This document shows, one piece after another, positions 19,713-29,039 of a DNA stretch of 64,000 nucleotides. Under the pieces are notes generated by a model. That model searched no databases and was not told the DNA's origin. It worked only from the letters and a program-made list of their open reading frames with translations. Source of the stretch: Methylovulum psychrotolerans (GTDB lineage: Bacteria; Pseudomonadota; Gammaproteobacteria; Methylococcales; Methylomonadaceae); NCBI RefSeq assembly GCF_002923755.1, contig NZ_PGFZ01000008.1:208674-272673 (forward strand). Reading direction: 5' to 3'. Made by a program: the position numbers and the translations under genes. The first letter of the stretch is position 1. The number at the start of each line of letters is the position of its first letter.

Positions 19713-20089
19713 ATTTAATCCTAGATTTTTACAGTGAAAGGTCTGGTTGTTGTCAAAACGGAAGGCTTACCCTAGAATGTTCGCAGGGTAATGCACAGGG
19801 CAAGTGCATAAATAAACTTCTTATTGTACCCTGATCATAGCGTCTAAATGCCAGCCTGTCACCGTCAGGTGATTTTTAAGTGTTTTATAATGTGAACTAG
19901 ATCACTTTTTAAAACTGCCTTTGCCGATGGGGCCGTTCTTTAGCTGGCTATTTCAGTCTCTTCCAGCTCTTGTGTCCGATAAGTAATTACTCTGTCTTAG
20001 TGGGCAAACCGCTGGGGCAGTGCGGCAAGCAGTGCGGGTACTAATGTCCCAATTGCATCAAGCCCCGCTTATCTGTATCCTGCCCGCCT
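19713..20089. other. Divergent promoter region of RTX gene and rlmH
   Basis: 377 bp with no gene. AT-rich near the RTX start; it holds the CRP-like palindrome at 19889-19908 and, close to rlmH, a short sequence (about 20047-20087) that recurs diverged at 21387-21427. Confidence 0.6.
19889..19908. promoter_or_regulatory. CRP/Vfr-like binding site
   Basis: TGTGA-ACTAGA-TCACT (19891-19906), flanked by A and T, is close to the CRP consensus TGTGA-N6-TCACA and nearly symmetric. It lies 177 bp upstream of the RTX start and about 180 bp upstream of rlmH, so the RTX gene is the more plausible target. Binding is inferred only. Confidence 0.5.
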
Positions 20090-20557
20090 ATGCAAATACA
20101 TCTCATATCAGTAGGAAACCGTATGCCGGGCTGGGTGCTGACAGGCTACGATGAATATGCCAAGCGGATGCCGCGTGAATGCGAACTGGTGCTTAAGGAA
20201 ATTGCGCCGGGCAAACGGGTCAAGAACAGCGACGTGGCGCGGTTAGTGCGTGACGAAGGCGAGCGGATGATAGCGGCGATTCCGTCCGGGGCGCAGGTTG
20301 TGGCCTTGGATATTCCGGGCAAGCCGTGGACGACTCCCGAACTGGCCGAAGCCATGCGCCGCTGGATGGGCAGCGGGCAATCCGTGGCGTTGCTGGTCGG
20401 TGGCCCCGAAGGGCTGGCGGACGCGGCGCGGCAACGGGCGCAAGAGTCTTGGAGTTTGTCGAAACTGACTTTTCCGCATCCGTTGGTCCGCATCATCGTC
20501 GCCGAACAGGTTTACCGTGCTTGGACTTTATTAAACAACCACCCTTATCACCGCTAA
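20090..20557 (+). CDS. rlmH: 23S rRNA pseudouridine-1915 N3-methyltransferase
   Basis: SPOUT-class methyltransferase that modifies helix 69 of 23S rRNA, 155 aa and complete. Typical motifs: the N-terminal MQIHLISVGNRMP, the knot residues LLVGGPEGLADAARQRA, and the C-terminal LSKLTFPHPLVRIIVAEQVY followed by RAWTLLNNHPYHR. The usual upstream partners rsfS and nadD are absent; its stop overlaps the maf start (TAATG). Confidence 0.97.
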   Translation: MQIHLISVGNRMPGWVLTGYDEYAKRMPRECELVLKEIAPGKRVKNSDVARLVRDEGERMIAAIPSGAQVVALDIPGKPWTTPELAEAMRRWMGSGQSVALLVGGPEGLADAARQRAQESWSLSKLTFPHPLVRIIVAEQVYRAWTLLNNHPYHR

Positions 20558-21129
20558 TGACTGCCGCGCTTATTTTAGCTTCCGCCTCGCCGCGCCGCCG
20601 CGAACTGCTCGACCAAATCGGTATCCGCTATCGGGTTTGTCCGGTCGATATTGACGAAACCCCTAGGCCGGATGAAGCCCCGTTGGCTTATGTGCAACGG
20701 GTGGCGGCAGAAAAATCGGCGGCGGCTGTGCTGCGCTTCGGCACGGATATTCCTGTACTGGCGGCCGATACCAGCGTGGTCTTAGATGGGGAGATCATGG
20801 GCAAGCCCCAAGACCAAGCCCACGCGCTGGCGATGTTGCGGCGTTTGTCGGGGACGACCCACCAGGTTTATACCGCCGTGTCGTTACGCGGCCTTAGGCA
20901 TGGCGAGGCGGTCAGTATTAGCGCGGTGACGTTCCGGCCTTTGGCGGAAGCGGAACTGCTGGCCTATTGGGCCAGCGGCGAGCCGCGTGACAAGGCCGGG
21001 GCGTATGCCATCCAAGGCCAAGGCGGGGTGTTTGTCGCCGCCCTTAACGGCAGCTTTTCCGGCGTGGTCGGCTTGCCGATTTTTGAAACTGCGCAATTGT
21101 TGGCCGCGCAGGGGATTAAGGTCTTTTAA
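20557..21129 (+). CDS. maf: Maf-family nucleotide pyrophosphatase
   Basis: House-cleaning enzyme that hydrolyses non-canonical or dTTP/UTP-type nucleotides. 190 aa with the Maf signature LILASASPRRRELLDQIGI, then AADTSVVLDGEIMGKP and DKAGAYAIQGQGGVFV. The start overlaps the rlmH stop, implying translational coupling. Shared lineage with YhdE/YceF; the exact nucleotide preference cannot be set here. Confidence 0.94.
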   Translation: MTAALILASASPRRRELLDQIGIRYRVCPVDIDETPRPDEAPLAYVQRVAAEKSAAAVLRFGTDIPVLAADTSVVLDGEIMGKPQDQAHALAMLRRLSGTTHQVYTAVSLRGLRHGEAVSISAVTFRPLAEAELLAYWASGEPRDKAGAYAIQGQGGVFVAALNGSFSGVVGLPIFETAQLLAAQGIKVF

Positions 21130-21131
21130 GT

Positions 21132-21336
21132 TTAGGGATGTGCATAAAGTTAAGCAGGCGTTCATTGCACCACAGCGTGTTAAACCCACCCCAGCCTCCC
21201 TTCGCAGGGAAAAAAGCCTCTTCCCCCTGGCAAGCCTAACCCTTTGTCCTATAATGGCAGCGGCTACCCACACTGCCAACTGAGCATCACGTTGTCAACG
21301 ATTCACCTAATCTCTGTGAATTAATTCCCTTCCTAA
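21132..21336. repeat. Dispersed MITE-like repeat, copy A
   Basis: Begins two bases after the maf stop with TTAGGGATGTGCATAAAG, then TTAAGCAGGCGTTC and GCGTGTTAAACCCACCCC. The same ordered blocks recur at 51245 and 57341. A reversed end-like sequence, AATTCCCTTCCTAA, closes near 21336, making a possible terminal inverted repeat. The left part is clear; the right boundary is uncertain. Confidence 0.55.
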
Positions 21337-21479
21337 GACTCTATGCGGTAACTCAGTTGGCTTTGGTCGGCATAGCCCTGCCAATCGCCCGATTGCATCA
21401 GTCGCCGCTTGTCTGTATCCTGCTCGACCATAACCAAAATTTAATTTCAGTGGCGGTCTATTGCGGGACATAACAGGGG

Positions 21480-21502
21480 GCGGCATACTGAAAGTATGCC
21501 GC
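21480..21502. terminator. Perfect 10-bp hairpin upstream of rng
   Basis: GCGGCATACT (21480-21489) and AGTATGCCGC (21493-21502) form a perfect stem around a 3-nt loop. There is no T tract after it, so it may be a structural leader element or repeat rather than a classical terminator. Confidence 0.5.
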
Positions 21503-21599
21503 TAGCCATAAGGTTAGGATGCCAGCGATAGGGCTTAAGCGTCAGGCTGTGCCTGTCGGTAATGGCTTAAACTTAGCCCCATAATGGACAGTATTTATA

Positions 21600-23054
21600 A
21601 TGAGCGAAGAGATTTTAATTAATGTGACCCCGCCGGAAACCCGGGTGGCGGTGATTGAAAATGGTGTGGTGCAGGAACTGATTATCGAACGTAGCCGCGA
21701 ACGCGGGTTGGTCGGCAATATTTATAAAGGCGAAGTTTGTCGGGTTTTGCCCGGAATGCAGGCGGCGTTTGTCGATATTGGCTTGGATCGGGCGGCGTTT
21801 TTGCATTTGTCCGATTTATGCAGCAAAGAGCTGGAAAAGAAAGGTTCGGAAAATATCGAGCATTATCTGCATGAAGGCCAAGCCATCATCGTACAGGTGG
21901 TCAAAGATCCGTTAGGCTCTAAGGGTGCACGGCTGACCACCGAAATCGCCATTCCCTCGCGCTATCAGGTGTATATGCCGTTTTCGCAAACGTCGGGGGT
22001 ATCGCAACGCATTGAATGCGATGCCGAACGCGCCCGTTTGCGTGCCTGTTTGGACGGTTTTCGGAAAGAACACGGCTGCGGCGGTTTTATTGCCAGAACC
22101 GCTGCCGAATGCGCGGAGGAGTCGGTGTTGCTGGCCGATATGGCGTTTTTGCTGAAATTATGGGAAGCCATCTCGGAAAAAATCGCCACCGCCAAACCGA
22201 AGGAATTTATCCATAACGATTTGCCGTTGAGTGTGCGTACCTTGCGGGATTTATATAAGGAAAGCATTGATCGGGTGCGCGTGGATTCGCGCGAGACCTA
22301 TTTGCGTATGGTCGAATTTGCGGAAATGTTCGTGCCGGAAATTGTCCCGGTGCTGGAGCATTACAGCGGCGAGTGTCCGGTATTTGATATTTACAGCGTC
22401 GAGGATGAGATTAAAAAAGCCTTGGAACGTAAGGTTAAGCTGAAATCCGGCGGGCATTTGGTGTTTGACCAAACCGAGGCCATGACCACGGTTGATGTCA
22501 ACACCGGCGGCTATGTCGGTGGGCGTAATCTGGAAGAGACTATTTTTAAGACCAATCTGGAAGCGGCGCAAACCATTGCCAGACAACTGCGCTTGCGCAA
22601 TTTGGGCGGTATCATCATTATTGATTTTATCGACATGAAGAGTGAAGACCATAAAAAGCAAGTGTTGCAGGCTTTAGAGCGGCATTTGGAGAAAGACCGC
22701 GCCAAAACGAAGATCACCGAGGTGTCGGCTTTAGGCTTGGTGGAGATGACCCGCAAACGTACCCGCGAGAGCTTGGAGCATATCCTGTGTGAACCCTGTA
22801 GTGCTTGTGGTGGCCGGGGAGTGCTGAAAACCGCCGAAACTGTGTGTCTGGAGATTTTCCGCGAAATCATCCGCGAAGTGCGGCAATATAAAGTGCAAAC
22901 CCTGCTGGTGTTGGCTTCTAATGCCGTGGTGGAAATGTTGCTTGATGAAGAGGCGAATATGCTCGCCGAGCTGGAGACGTTTTTGGGTGTGCAGATAAAA
23001 TTCCGTGCCGAGGCGCAATATAATCAGGAACAGTACGATGTGGTGTTGTTGTAA
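21600..23054 (+). CDS. rng: Ribonuclease G
   Basis: Endoribonuclease that matures the 16S rRNA 5' end and turns over mRNAs. 484 aa, the RNase G length rather than the long RNase E form. An S1-like domain (RGLVGNIYKGEVCRVLPGMQ, AAFVDIGLDRAAFLHLSD) comes first. The catalytic acidic residues lie in TVDVNTGGYVG and GGIIIIDFIDM, and the zinc link is in CEPCSACGGRG. First gene of an apparent rng-yhdP-nit-bamC-like run; rng-yhdP-tldD order is common in gammaproteobacteria. Confidence 0.97.
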   Translation: MSEEILINVTPPETRVAVIENGVVQELIIERSRERGLVGNIYKGEVCRVLPGMQAAFVDIGLDRAAFLHLSDLCSKELEKKGSENIEHYLHEGQAIIVQVVKDPLGSKGARLTTEIAIPSRYQVYMPFSQTSGVSQRIECDAERARLRACLDGFRKEHGCGGFIARTAAECAEESVLLADMAFLLKLWEAISEKIATAKPKEFIHNDLPLSVRTLRDLYKESIDRVRVDSRETYLRMVEFAEMFVPEIVPVLEHYSGECPVFDIYSVEDEIKKALERKVKLKSGGHLVFDQTEAMTTVDVNTGGYVGGRNLEETIFKTNLEAAQTIARQLRLRNLGGIIIIDFIDMKSEDHKKQVLQALERHLEKDRAKTKITEVSALGLVEMTRKRTRESLEHILCEPCSACGGRGVLKTAETVCLEIFREIIREVRQYKVQTLLVLASNAVVEMLLDEEANMLAELETFLGVQIKFRAEAQYNQEQYDVVLL

Positions 23055-23154
23055 GCCGATATTCAAGATCGTCGAGACCTTTATTTGTGTGCAGCGTAAT
23101 ACGTTGATACGATCTTGGGACTATTTGACGACCCTTTAAGCCCGGCATAATGTC

Positions 23155-26100
23155 ATGATCCCACGCTTGACCCGTTTATCACGGCACGTTATTTTCTGGA
23201 GCTTACTGGCGGTGGCGGTGGGGCTGACGGGATTGCGTGTCGCGTTGGTGGGATTGGAGCATTACCAACGCGAATTGGCGGCGCAAATCAGCACGTTAGT
23301 CGGTGCGCCAGTCAGTATCGGACGGTTCCGTGCCAAATTACGCGGCTTTACCCCTGAGCTAATTTTGGACAATATTACCGTCGCCGCGTCTACGCCTGGC
23401 CAAAGCCCCGCTGTGGCGTTGCGGCAAGTCCGTATCGGCGTGAATTTGTTGGCGATGGCGGCGAACCGCGAGGTTATGTCATCCGCTTGGGTGACGCTGG
23501 TGGGCGCTAAGCTTTCGGTGCAACGCCAAGCGGATGGGCGGATTGCCATTGTCGGCCTGAAAGCGGGGGGAGGGCAACCGGACTGGTTATGGCAAGGCCG
23601 CCGTTTCGAGTTATTGCAAAGCGACATTCTCTGGCAAGGCCAGCTTAACTCTAACCAGCCGCTGAGTCTCAAAGGCGTGGATTTGGTGGTGTTTAACCGA
23701 GGCCAACAGCACAGCATCAAGCTATTGGCGAAACTGCCCGCCGCTTATGGGCAAGCTTTAACACTGGTGGCGGACTTTACTGGCAACCCTTTTGCGAGTG
23801 GTAGCCTCAACGGTACGGCGTATTTGGCCGCTAAGCAATTGAACGCTGCCGCTGTGCCGCTCCGGCAGTGGCCGCAGACCCAAGGTCTGGACATTCGTGC
23901 CGGGCAGGCGGATATCGAAATCTGGGGACATATTGCCCAATCACGGATGATGGCGGTATCTGGCGCGGTGTCGGCGCATAAGGTGCAGGTGCAGCGTGAT
24001 AAGCAGCCGATTTGGAAACTGACAGCATTGCACAGCACTTTTGCTTGGCAACAGGAGGCGCTGGCTCCCGTTTGGCGGCTGGAAGTGCCGCGTTTGCTCT
24101 TAAGCCATAACGAGGCAACCCTCGCCGATGTCCGTTTCCGGCTGTCAGGACAAAGTGCCGACGCATTTGCCCCGCAACAACTGGCTTTAGTGACCCGTCA
24201 ACTGGATATCCAACCCTTATTACGCACCGTCCAATTTTTCGCGCCGGCACTGGCGGTGCAATTGCCCGGCACTGCCCAAGGTACGGTCGATAATGTTTCG
24301 TTATGGGTAGATGTGCCGACCCGCGCCGCCGCCATTAACGCCAATATTAACCATCTAGGCTTTGCTCCCGTCGCCGCCTTGCCGGGCGTGGAGAATCTCA
24401 GCGGCCACCTGCACGGTACTGGGCAAGGCGGAGTGCTTCAGTTGCGCACTGGTGATGCCCAGTTACTTTTGCCAACATTATTTCGGAAGGCCTTAGTGAT
24501 TAAACGCTTGGACGGTAGTTTAGCCTGGCAACGCCAGGCGGGTGGTTTAACCTTGTCCAGCGACCGACTTACCCTTGAGCTGTTAGGGGTGCAAACCGTT
24601 AACAAGCTCCGCTTGACCTTACCCGAACAAGTGTCAGCTTTACCGTTTTTGGATTTACAAACGGCCTTAATTTGCACGGATGCCAGTCAATTAAAACACT
24701 ATTTTCCGGTCGGGGTAATGAAGCCCTCTGACATCGTTTGGCTGGACGGGGCATTTGTGCAGGGACAAATTCCTGAAGGTAAACTGGTGTATACGGGGCA
24801 TCTGGGACAAGCGCTGGCTAGCCCTATTCAAGACTTTGAACCTCAGGACACGGCCGTGGCCGCTAGCGGTGAACCTGCCCGCGCTACCGATACGGTTATC
24901 GCTAGCGAACCGCTGGGCGGCGGTTTTTTTGAGGCGTTAATGGAAGTCCGGCATTTGCAACTGAATTATGCGCCCGGTTGGCCGCAATTGACTGATGTTA
25001 ATGGTCAGCTGCGCTTTTTACAAAACCGTTTGGTGGTGCACGGCGACGAAGGCCATAGCCAGCAATTAAAGGCCAGCCAAGTGACGGTGATTAATCCGGC
25101 GGTGGGGGTCAGCGACCATTTGCTGGTGCAGGGCTTGGTCAACGGCAAAATTGCCGATGCGTTGGCGTTTTTAAAAGCCTCACCTTTGCAAAGCCGTATT
25201 GGGGCGGTGGCCGATGCCATCAGCACCCAAGGCGACACTGAGGTTAGCTTAGACTTAAGCATACCTTTGGCCTTGGGGGCGCAACCTAAAGTGGACGGCA
25301 AGGCGACTTTGAATAATGCCCGCTTAAAAATAGTGGCTTTGGACTTGCCGATGCAGCATATCAACGGCTTGTTAAAATTTAACGAACAGGGTGTTTACAG
25401 CGATACCATTAAAGCGGAAACCTTAAACTATCCGGTGGCCGTTACTGTTAGCAGCAACCACGGGCAAACCACTTTAATGGCGGCAGGCCATACCGAGCTG
25501 GGTGATCTGGAAGCGCAATTCGGCTTGCCGCATACCGCCTACGCTGACGGTGGCCTGGATTATCAATTGGTTTTCCCCTTGCCGTTGGACAAGCAGCCAT
25601 CCGAGATAACGATCAATTCGGATTTGCTGGGGGTCGAAGTCAAGCTGCCGGGACTCTTGGCTAAACCCCGCCGTGAGAAGCAGGCCTTTAGTATCGTGTT
25701 TGGCTTAGGTAATCCGCAAACCCTGCCGATCACGCTCAATTACGCCGACACCCTAAAAGCCGCCTTGCGCTTTGACTCCGCCCAGCAACGGGTGCTCTCA
25801 GGGCATTTGGTCTTAGGGGCCGGCAGTGCCGTGTTACCCGACGCCACCGCCCACGGCTTAAGTATCGGCATCAACCGCCCGACGGTGGATTTACAAGCCA
25901 TGCTAGGCGGGCTGGCGGGCAGCTCAGGACAAAATCAGGGCTTGGCCGTCCAAAGCGTCCATTTGCATACTGACAACGCCACTTGGGCGCAAGCCCCGTT
26001 AGGGGCGGTTGATTTACGCCTACAGGCGCAACCGCAGCATTGGCAGGGGCAGATTGACAGTGCTTTTGCCGTCGGTACGCTGACTGTGCCTTTAGCGGTT

Positions 26101-27102
26101 ACTCCGGTTAGCACTGTTACCTTGGCGATGGAACAGCTAGATTTGGCGGTCATTAAAAAACTGCAAGGGACTGAGCGCCCTAGTCATATAGCGGTGGCTA
26201 CGGCCTCGGCGGCGGATTCGGCACCAGCACCGCAAACCTTGCCGTTATTAAGCTTGCACAGTCATAAAACGCGTTGGGAAGCCGCCGATTTAGGCAGTTT
26301 GGATATCCGTACCGAACGCTTGGCGGACGGCATTGCCTTGACGGCGCTGACACTGGGCAATGCCGCACAGACCCTGAAACTATCCGGGGAGTGGACGGTC
26401 AGAGACGGTCGGCAACAAACCCAATTGCATGGGCATCTGGATTTGCCTAATGCCGGGCGCACTTTAGCCGAGTTGGATTTGACCCATGATTTGGTCGGTA
26501 GCCACGCCACCGCCGATTTTACCGGACACTGGCGCGGTGCGCCGCACCAGTTTAGCTTGGCGGCCTTGCAAGGTTCGCTGGATGTGTATGCCAACGAAGG
26601 GCGGATTTTAAGCATCGAACCGGGCTTGGGGCGGGTGCTGGGCATTTTGGCGATAGATCAATGGGCGAAACGGCTGCAATTGGATTTCCGCGACCTATAC
26701 GAGGAAGGCTTGATGTTTAATTTTAGCAAAGGCCATTTCCAAATTGCCGACGGCAAAGCCGTGACCCATGATCTGTTGATGGATGCGATTCCGGCACGGA
26801 TTAGCCTCAGCGGCAGCACTGATTTTGTTAATAAAACCTTGGATATTCAAGCCAGCGTCATTCCCAAAAGTGCCGATGCCTTGCCTATTGCTGGTACAAT
26901 TGTCGATAAATTTACTAGCTTGGTGGCGCATACCCTGACAGGTAGTGATCAGGACGGCTTCTTGCTGGGATCGCAATACCAATTGGTAGGCAAATGGGGA
27001 GTGCTGCAAGTGGTTCCCGAACATGAAAGCGACGGCGTGGTGCCAAAATTGTGGAGCGGGCTGACGGACTTTTCTTGGCTGGATGACGGTAAGCGCCACT
27101 AA
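23155..27102 (+). CDS. yhdP: YhdP family AsmA-like phospholipid-transport protein
   Basis: 1315-aa single-pass inner-membrane protein with a very long periplasmic beta-rich (RBG/bridge-like) domain, thought in E. coli to carry phospholipids to the outer membrane. An N-terminal membrane helix (VIFWSLLAVAVGLTGLRVAL) is followed by AsmA-like repeats, and the C-terminal AsmA2 region has EGRILSIEPGLGRVLGILAI and the family's KGHFQIADG stretch. Full length for the family. The context supports an envelope role. Confidence 0.93.
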   Translation: MIPRLTRLSRHVIFWSLLAVAVGLTGLRVALVGLEHYQRELAAQISTLVGAPVSIGRFRAKLRGFTPELILDNITVAASTPGQSPAVALRQVRIGVNLLAMAANREVMSSAWVTLVGAKLSVQRQADGRIAIVGLKAGGGQPDWLWQGRRFELLQSDILWQGQLNSNQPLSLKGVDLVVFNRGQQHSIKLLAKLPAAYGQALTLVADFTGNPFASGSLNGTAYLAAKQLNAAAVPLRQWPQTQGLDIRAGQADIEIWGHIAQSRMMAVSGAVSAHKVQVQRDKQPIWKLTALHSTFAWQQEALAPVWRLEVPRLLLSHNEATLADVRFRLSGQSADAFAPQQLALVTRQLDIQPLLRTVQFFAPALAVQLPGTAQGTVDNVSLWVDVPTRAAAINANINHLGFAPVAALPGVENLSGHLHGTGQGGVLQLRTGDAQLLLPTLFRKALVIKRLDGSLAWQRQAGGLTLSSDRLTLELLGVQTVNKLRLTLPEQVSALPFLDLQTALICTDASQLKHYFPVGVMKPSDIVWLDGAFVQGQIPEGKLVYTGHLGQALASPIQDFEPQDTAVAASGEPARATDTVIASEPLGGGFFEALMEVRHLQLNYAPGWPQLTDVNGQLRFLQNRLVVHGDEGHSQQLKASQVTVINPAVGVSDHLLVQGLVNGKIADALAFLKASPLQSRIGAVADAISTQGDTEVSLDLSIPLALGAQPKVDGKATLNNARLKIVALDLPMQHINGLLKFNEQGVYSDTIKAETLNYPVAVTVSSNHGQTTLMAAGHTELGDLEAQFGLPHTAYADGGLDYQLVFPLPLDKQPSEITINSDLLGVEVKLPGLLAKPRREKQAFSIVFGLGNPQTLPITLNYADTLKAALRFDSAQQRVLSGHLVLGAGSAVLPDATAHGLSIGINRPTVDLQAMLGGLAGSSGQNQGLAVQSVHLHTDNATWAQAPLGAVDLRLQAQPQHWQGQIDSAFAVGTLTVPLAVTPVSTVTLAMEQLDLAVIKKLQGTERPSHIAVATASAADSAPAPQTLPLLSLHSHKTRWEAADLGSLDIRTERLADGIALTALTLGNAAQTLKLSGEWTVRDGRQQTQLHGHLDLPNAGRTLAELDLTHDLVGSHATADFTGHWRGAPHQFSLAALQGSLDVYANEGRILSIEPGLGRVLGILAIDQWAKRLQLDFRDLYEEGLMFNFSKGHFQIADGKAVTHDLLMDAIPARISLSGSTDFVNKTLDIQASVIPKSADALPIAGTIVDKFTSLVAHTLTGSDQDGFLLGSQYQLVGKWGVLQVVPEHESDGVVPKLWSGLTDFSWLDDGKRH

Positions 27103-27216
27103 GATAAAAGATGGCTGGTAAATGCCGAAATGATTTTACGCTTTGGGCTCCGGTTTAACGCCTTGTGTCCTGTGTAGGCAAGCTATACCCTAAAAAACTA
27201 ATGAAAAGGAGTAACT

Positions 27217-28035
27217 ATGACCTTATGTGCCGCTATCCAGATGGTATCCTCACCGGATGTCGCCGCCAATTTGCAAGCCGCTGGCGAACTGATCGCCGCC
27301 GCCACCGCGAAGGGCGCGAAGCTGGTGGTGTTGCCGGAGAACTTCGCGCTCATGGGGCTGCATGAATTGGATAAGGTCAAGGTGAAAGAAGCCGATGGCA
27401 ATGGCCCCATCCAAGATTTTCTTGCCGCCACCGCCCAGCAACACGCGGTCTGGATTATTGCCGGTACGATGCCGATAGCGGCACAGGCCGAGGAGAAAGT
27501 CCGCGCCGCCTGCTTGGTGTATAACGACAGGGGCGAGCGGGTCGCCCGTTACGATAAAATCCATTTGTTCGATGTCAGTGTGCCGGAGACGGGTGAAGTC
27601 TACCGTGAATCCGCGTCCATTGAAGCCGGACAAGAGCGGGTGGTGGTCGATACCCCATTCGGGCGTATCGGTTTGGCGGTGTGTTATGATTTGCGCTTCC
27701 CCGAATTCTTCCGCACTATGAGCCAGCAAGGCGTGGACATTTTGGTATTCCCCGCCGCCTTTACTGCCGCTACGGGCGCGGCGCATTGGGAAGTGCTGCT
27801 GCGGGCGCGGGCTATTGAAAACCTCTGCTACGTCATTGCCCCCAATCAAGGCGGCTTGCACGGCAATGGCCGCAAGACCTTTGGCCACAGTATGGTCATT
27901 GACCCATGGGGGGCGGTGCAGGATTGCCACGCCGAAGGCCCAGGCTTTGCTTTGGCTGATATTGATCTAACCCGCCTCGGCCAAGTGCGCGGGGCGTTTC
28001 CTGTCTTAAACCATCGACGTTTTAACTGTGAATGA
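27217..28035 (+). CDS. Carbon-nitrogen hydrolase (Nit1/deaminated-glutathione amidase type)
   Basis: 272 aa. The nitrilase-superfamily triad is visible: Glu in VVLPENFALMG, Lys in YDKIHLFDV and Cys in GLAVCYDLRFPEFFR. The sequence resembles NIT1/YbeM proteins, which hydrolyse deaminated glutathione as metabolite repair. A strong AAGGAG precedes the ATG. It sits between yhdP and the BamC-like gene in the place where several gammaproteobacteria carry a nitrilase upstream of tldD. Confidence 0.9.
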   Translation: MTLCAAIQMVSSPDVAANLQAAGELIAAATAKGAKLVVLPENFALMGLHELDKVKVKEADGNGPIQDFLAATAQQHAVWIIAGTMPIAAQAEEKVRAACLVYNDRGERVARYDKIHLFDVSVPETGEVYRESASIEAGQERVVVDTPFGRIGLAVCYDLRFPEFFRTMSQQGVDILVFPAAFTAATGAAHWEVLLRARAIENLCYVIAPNQGGLHGNGRKTFGHSMVIDPWGAVQDCHAEGPGFALADIDLTRLGQVRGAFPVLNHRRFNCE

Positions 28036-28036
28036 T

Positions 28037-28681
28037 ATGAAAGTTGCCAGAAAAACTATGGGTGTGTTGGCCTTGGCGGTATTGGCCGCGTGTAGCGGCG
28101 ATGACCCGCGTTATCACAACACCGAAATGCTCGAACGCCCGCCTGTTTTGATAACCCATAAGACGGCGGCGGAACAAGTCGCCGTAGATGCTGACGTTAC
28201 TGCGGCCCCCGCGACTGAGGCCGAGCTTGCGGTAGTCAAAGATGATAGCATTGTCCCTAAGGCCAAGCATAAAAAAGGCTTGAAAGACGATGTTTATGTT
28301 ACTGCCTCCAAGCCGCCAGTGCTTAACATCAAACAACCATTGGGGATTGCGTGGGATACGTTGAAATTGGCATTGACCCAAAGTGAAATCAAAGTCACTG
28401 ACGCTGTGCGTGATAAGGGGTTGTTTTTTGTCTCCTACAACCCCAAATCCCTGTTAGGTGCGGTCGCCTCACTGGTTATTAAGGAAGAAAAGCAGGTCAT
28501 TTATGTGATCAGCGTCGAACCTAACGGCCAAGAGACCCGGGTCAGCGTTAAAAAAGCCAGTGAAGCCGAGCAAAGCAGTGAATTGGATGCGCGGAATATC
28601 GACCAAGATGCCGCTGATGATGCCGAAGCCCTGCTATACCAATTGTTCGAAACCTTGCATGATGATTTGAAGATGATATAA
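28037..28681 (+). CDS. bamC: BamC-like (NlpB/DapX) outer-membrane lipoprotein
   Basis: 214 aa from the ATG at 28037, directly after the nit stop. Lipoprotein signal with lipobox LAAC (VLALAVLAACSGDDPRY). RYHNTEMLERPPVL matches the BamC N-terminal segment that contacts BamD, and QPLGIAWDTLKLALTQSEI with RDKGLFFVSY matches a helix-grip domain of the NlpB/DapX family. Shorter than E. coli BamC (344 aa): only one helix-grip domain is evident. Probably an accessory of the Bam complex. Confidence 0.8.
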   Translation: MKVARKTMGVLALAVLAACSGDDPRYHNTEMLERPPVLITHKTAAEQVAVDADVTAAPATEAELAVVKDDSIVPKAKHKKGLKDDVYVTASKPPVLNIKQPLGIAWDTLKLALTQSEIKVTDAVRDKGLFFVSYNPKSLLGAVASLVIKEEKQVIYVISVEPNGQETRVSVKKASEAEQSSELDARNIDQDAADDAEALLYQLFETLHDDLKMI

Positions 28682-29039
28682 GGACTTAAGGCGCAACAGG
28701 CGACTGTGTCGGGCAAGCGGTTTCTGCCCGCCGCGCCGCTGTTGAACCGAGGCAGGTTTAATAGCAGTGGCTTTTGTTGACGGGCTTTGGGCAACCCAAT
28801 ATATAGCTAACGCAGTATAAATTGATTGTAAAGCCGTTCGCCCTGAGCTTGTCGAAGGGCTATGGTGGTTCGACAAGCTCACCACGAACGGCATCATTTT
28901 ATTGTGCTTTAGCTATATCGGTTTGTCGGGCAACAACAACGCCTGCCTGACAAACCTTTGCCATGCTGTCATATCCATTTCCAACCCTTTAACCCAAACC
29001 GCTATTGTGCCGGTATCAGCCTTTGGCGCGGATCTTATT
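28682..29039. other. Gap between bamC-like gene and tldD
   Basis: 358 bp without a gene. It holds the large inverted repeat at 28833-28892. An open extension of the tldD frame reaches 28902 but does not look like TldD. Confidence 0.6.
28833..28892. repeat. Palindromic repeat of the CTGAGCTTGTCGAA family
   Basis: The left half, GCCGTTCG..CTGAGCTTGTCGAA, is mirrored by TTCGACAAGCTCA..CGAACGGC, forming a roughly 25-bp imperfect stem. This motif pair is a widespread intergenic repeat in many proteobacterial genomes. No other full copy is seen in this window; GTCCAGCCTTCGACAGGCTC near 38838 is a weaker relative. Confidence 0.75.

Larger units (their letters stand above)
21130..21599. other. 470-bp gap between maf and rng
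   Basis: No gene. Holds repeat copy A (21132 to about 21336), a diverged copy of the pre-rlmH sequence (21387-21427) and the hairpin at 21480-21502. The rng promoter must lie in the last 100 bp. Confidence 0.6.

Noticed and set aside
20326-20556. Long N-terminal extension of maf inside rlmH
   Set aside because: The extra residues are an out-of-frame reading of rlmH; Maf homology starts at the ATG at 20557, which overlaps the rlmH stop.
23262-24250. Several minus-strand frames opposite yhdP
   Set aside because: No ribosome-binding sites; the codon bias is that of the antisense of a GC-rich gene.
28902-29039. N-terminal extension of tldD
   Set aside because: It is not TldD-like, and starting at 29040 gives the normal family length.
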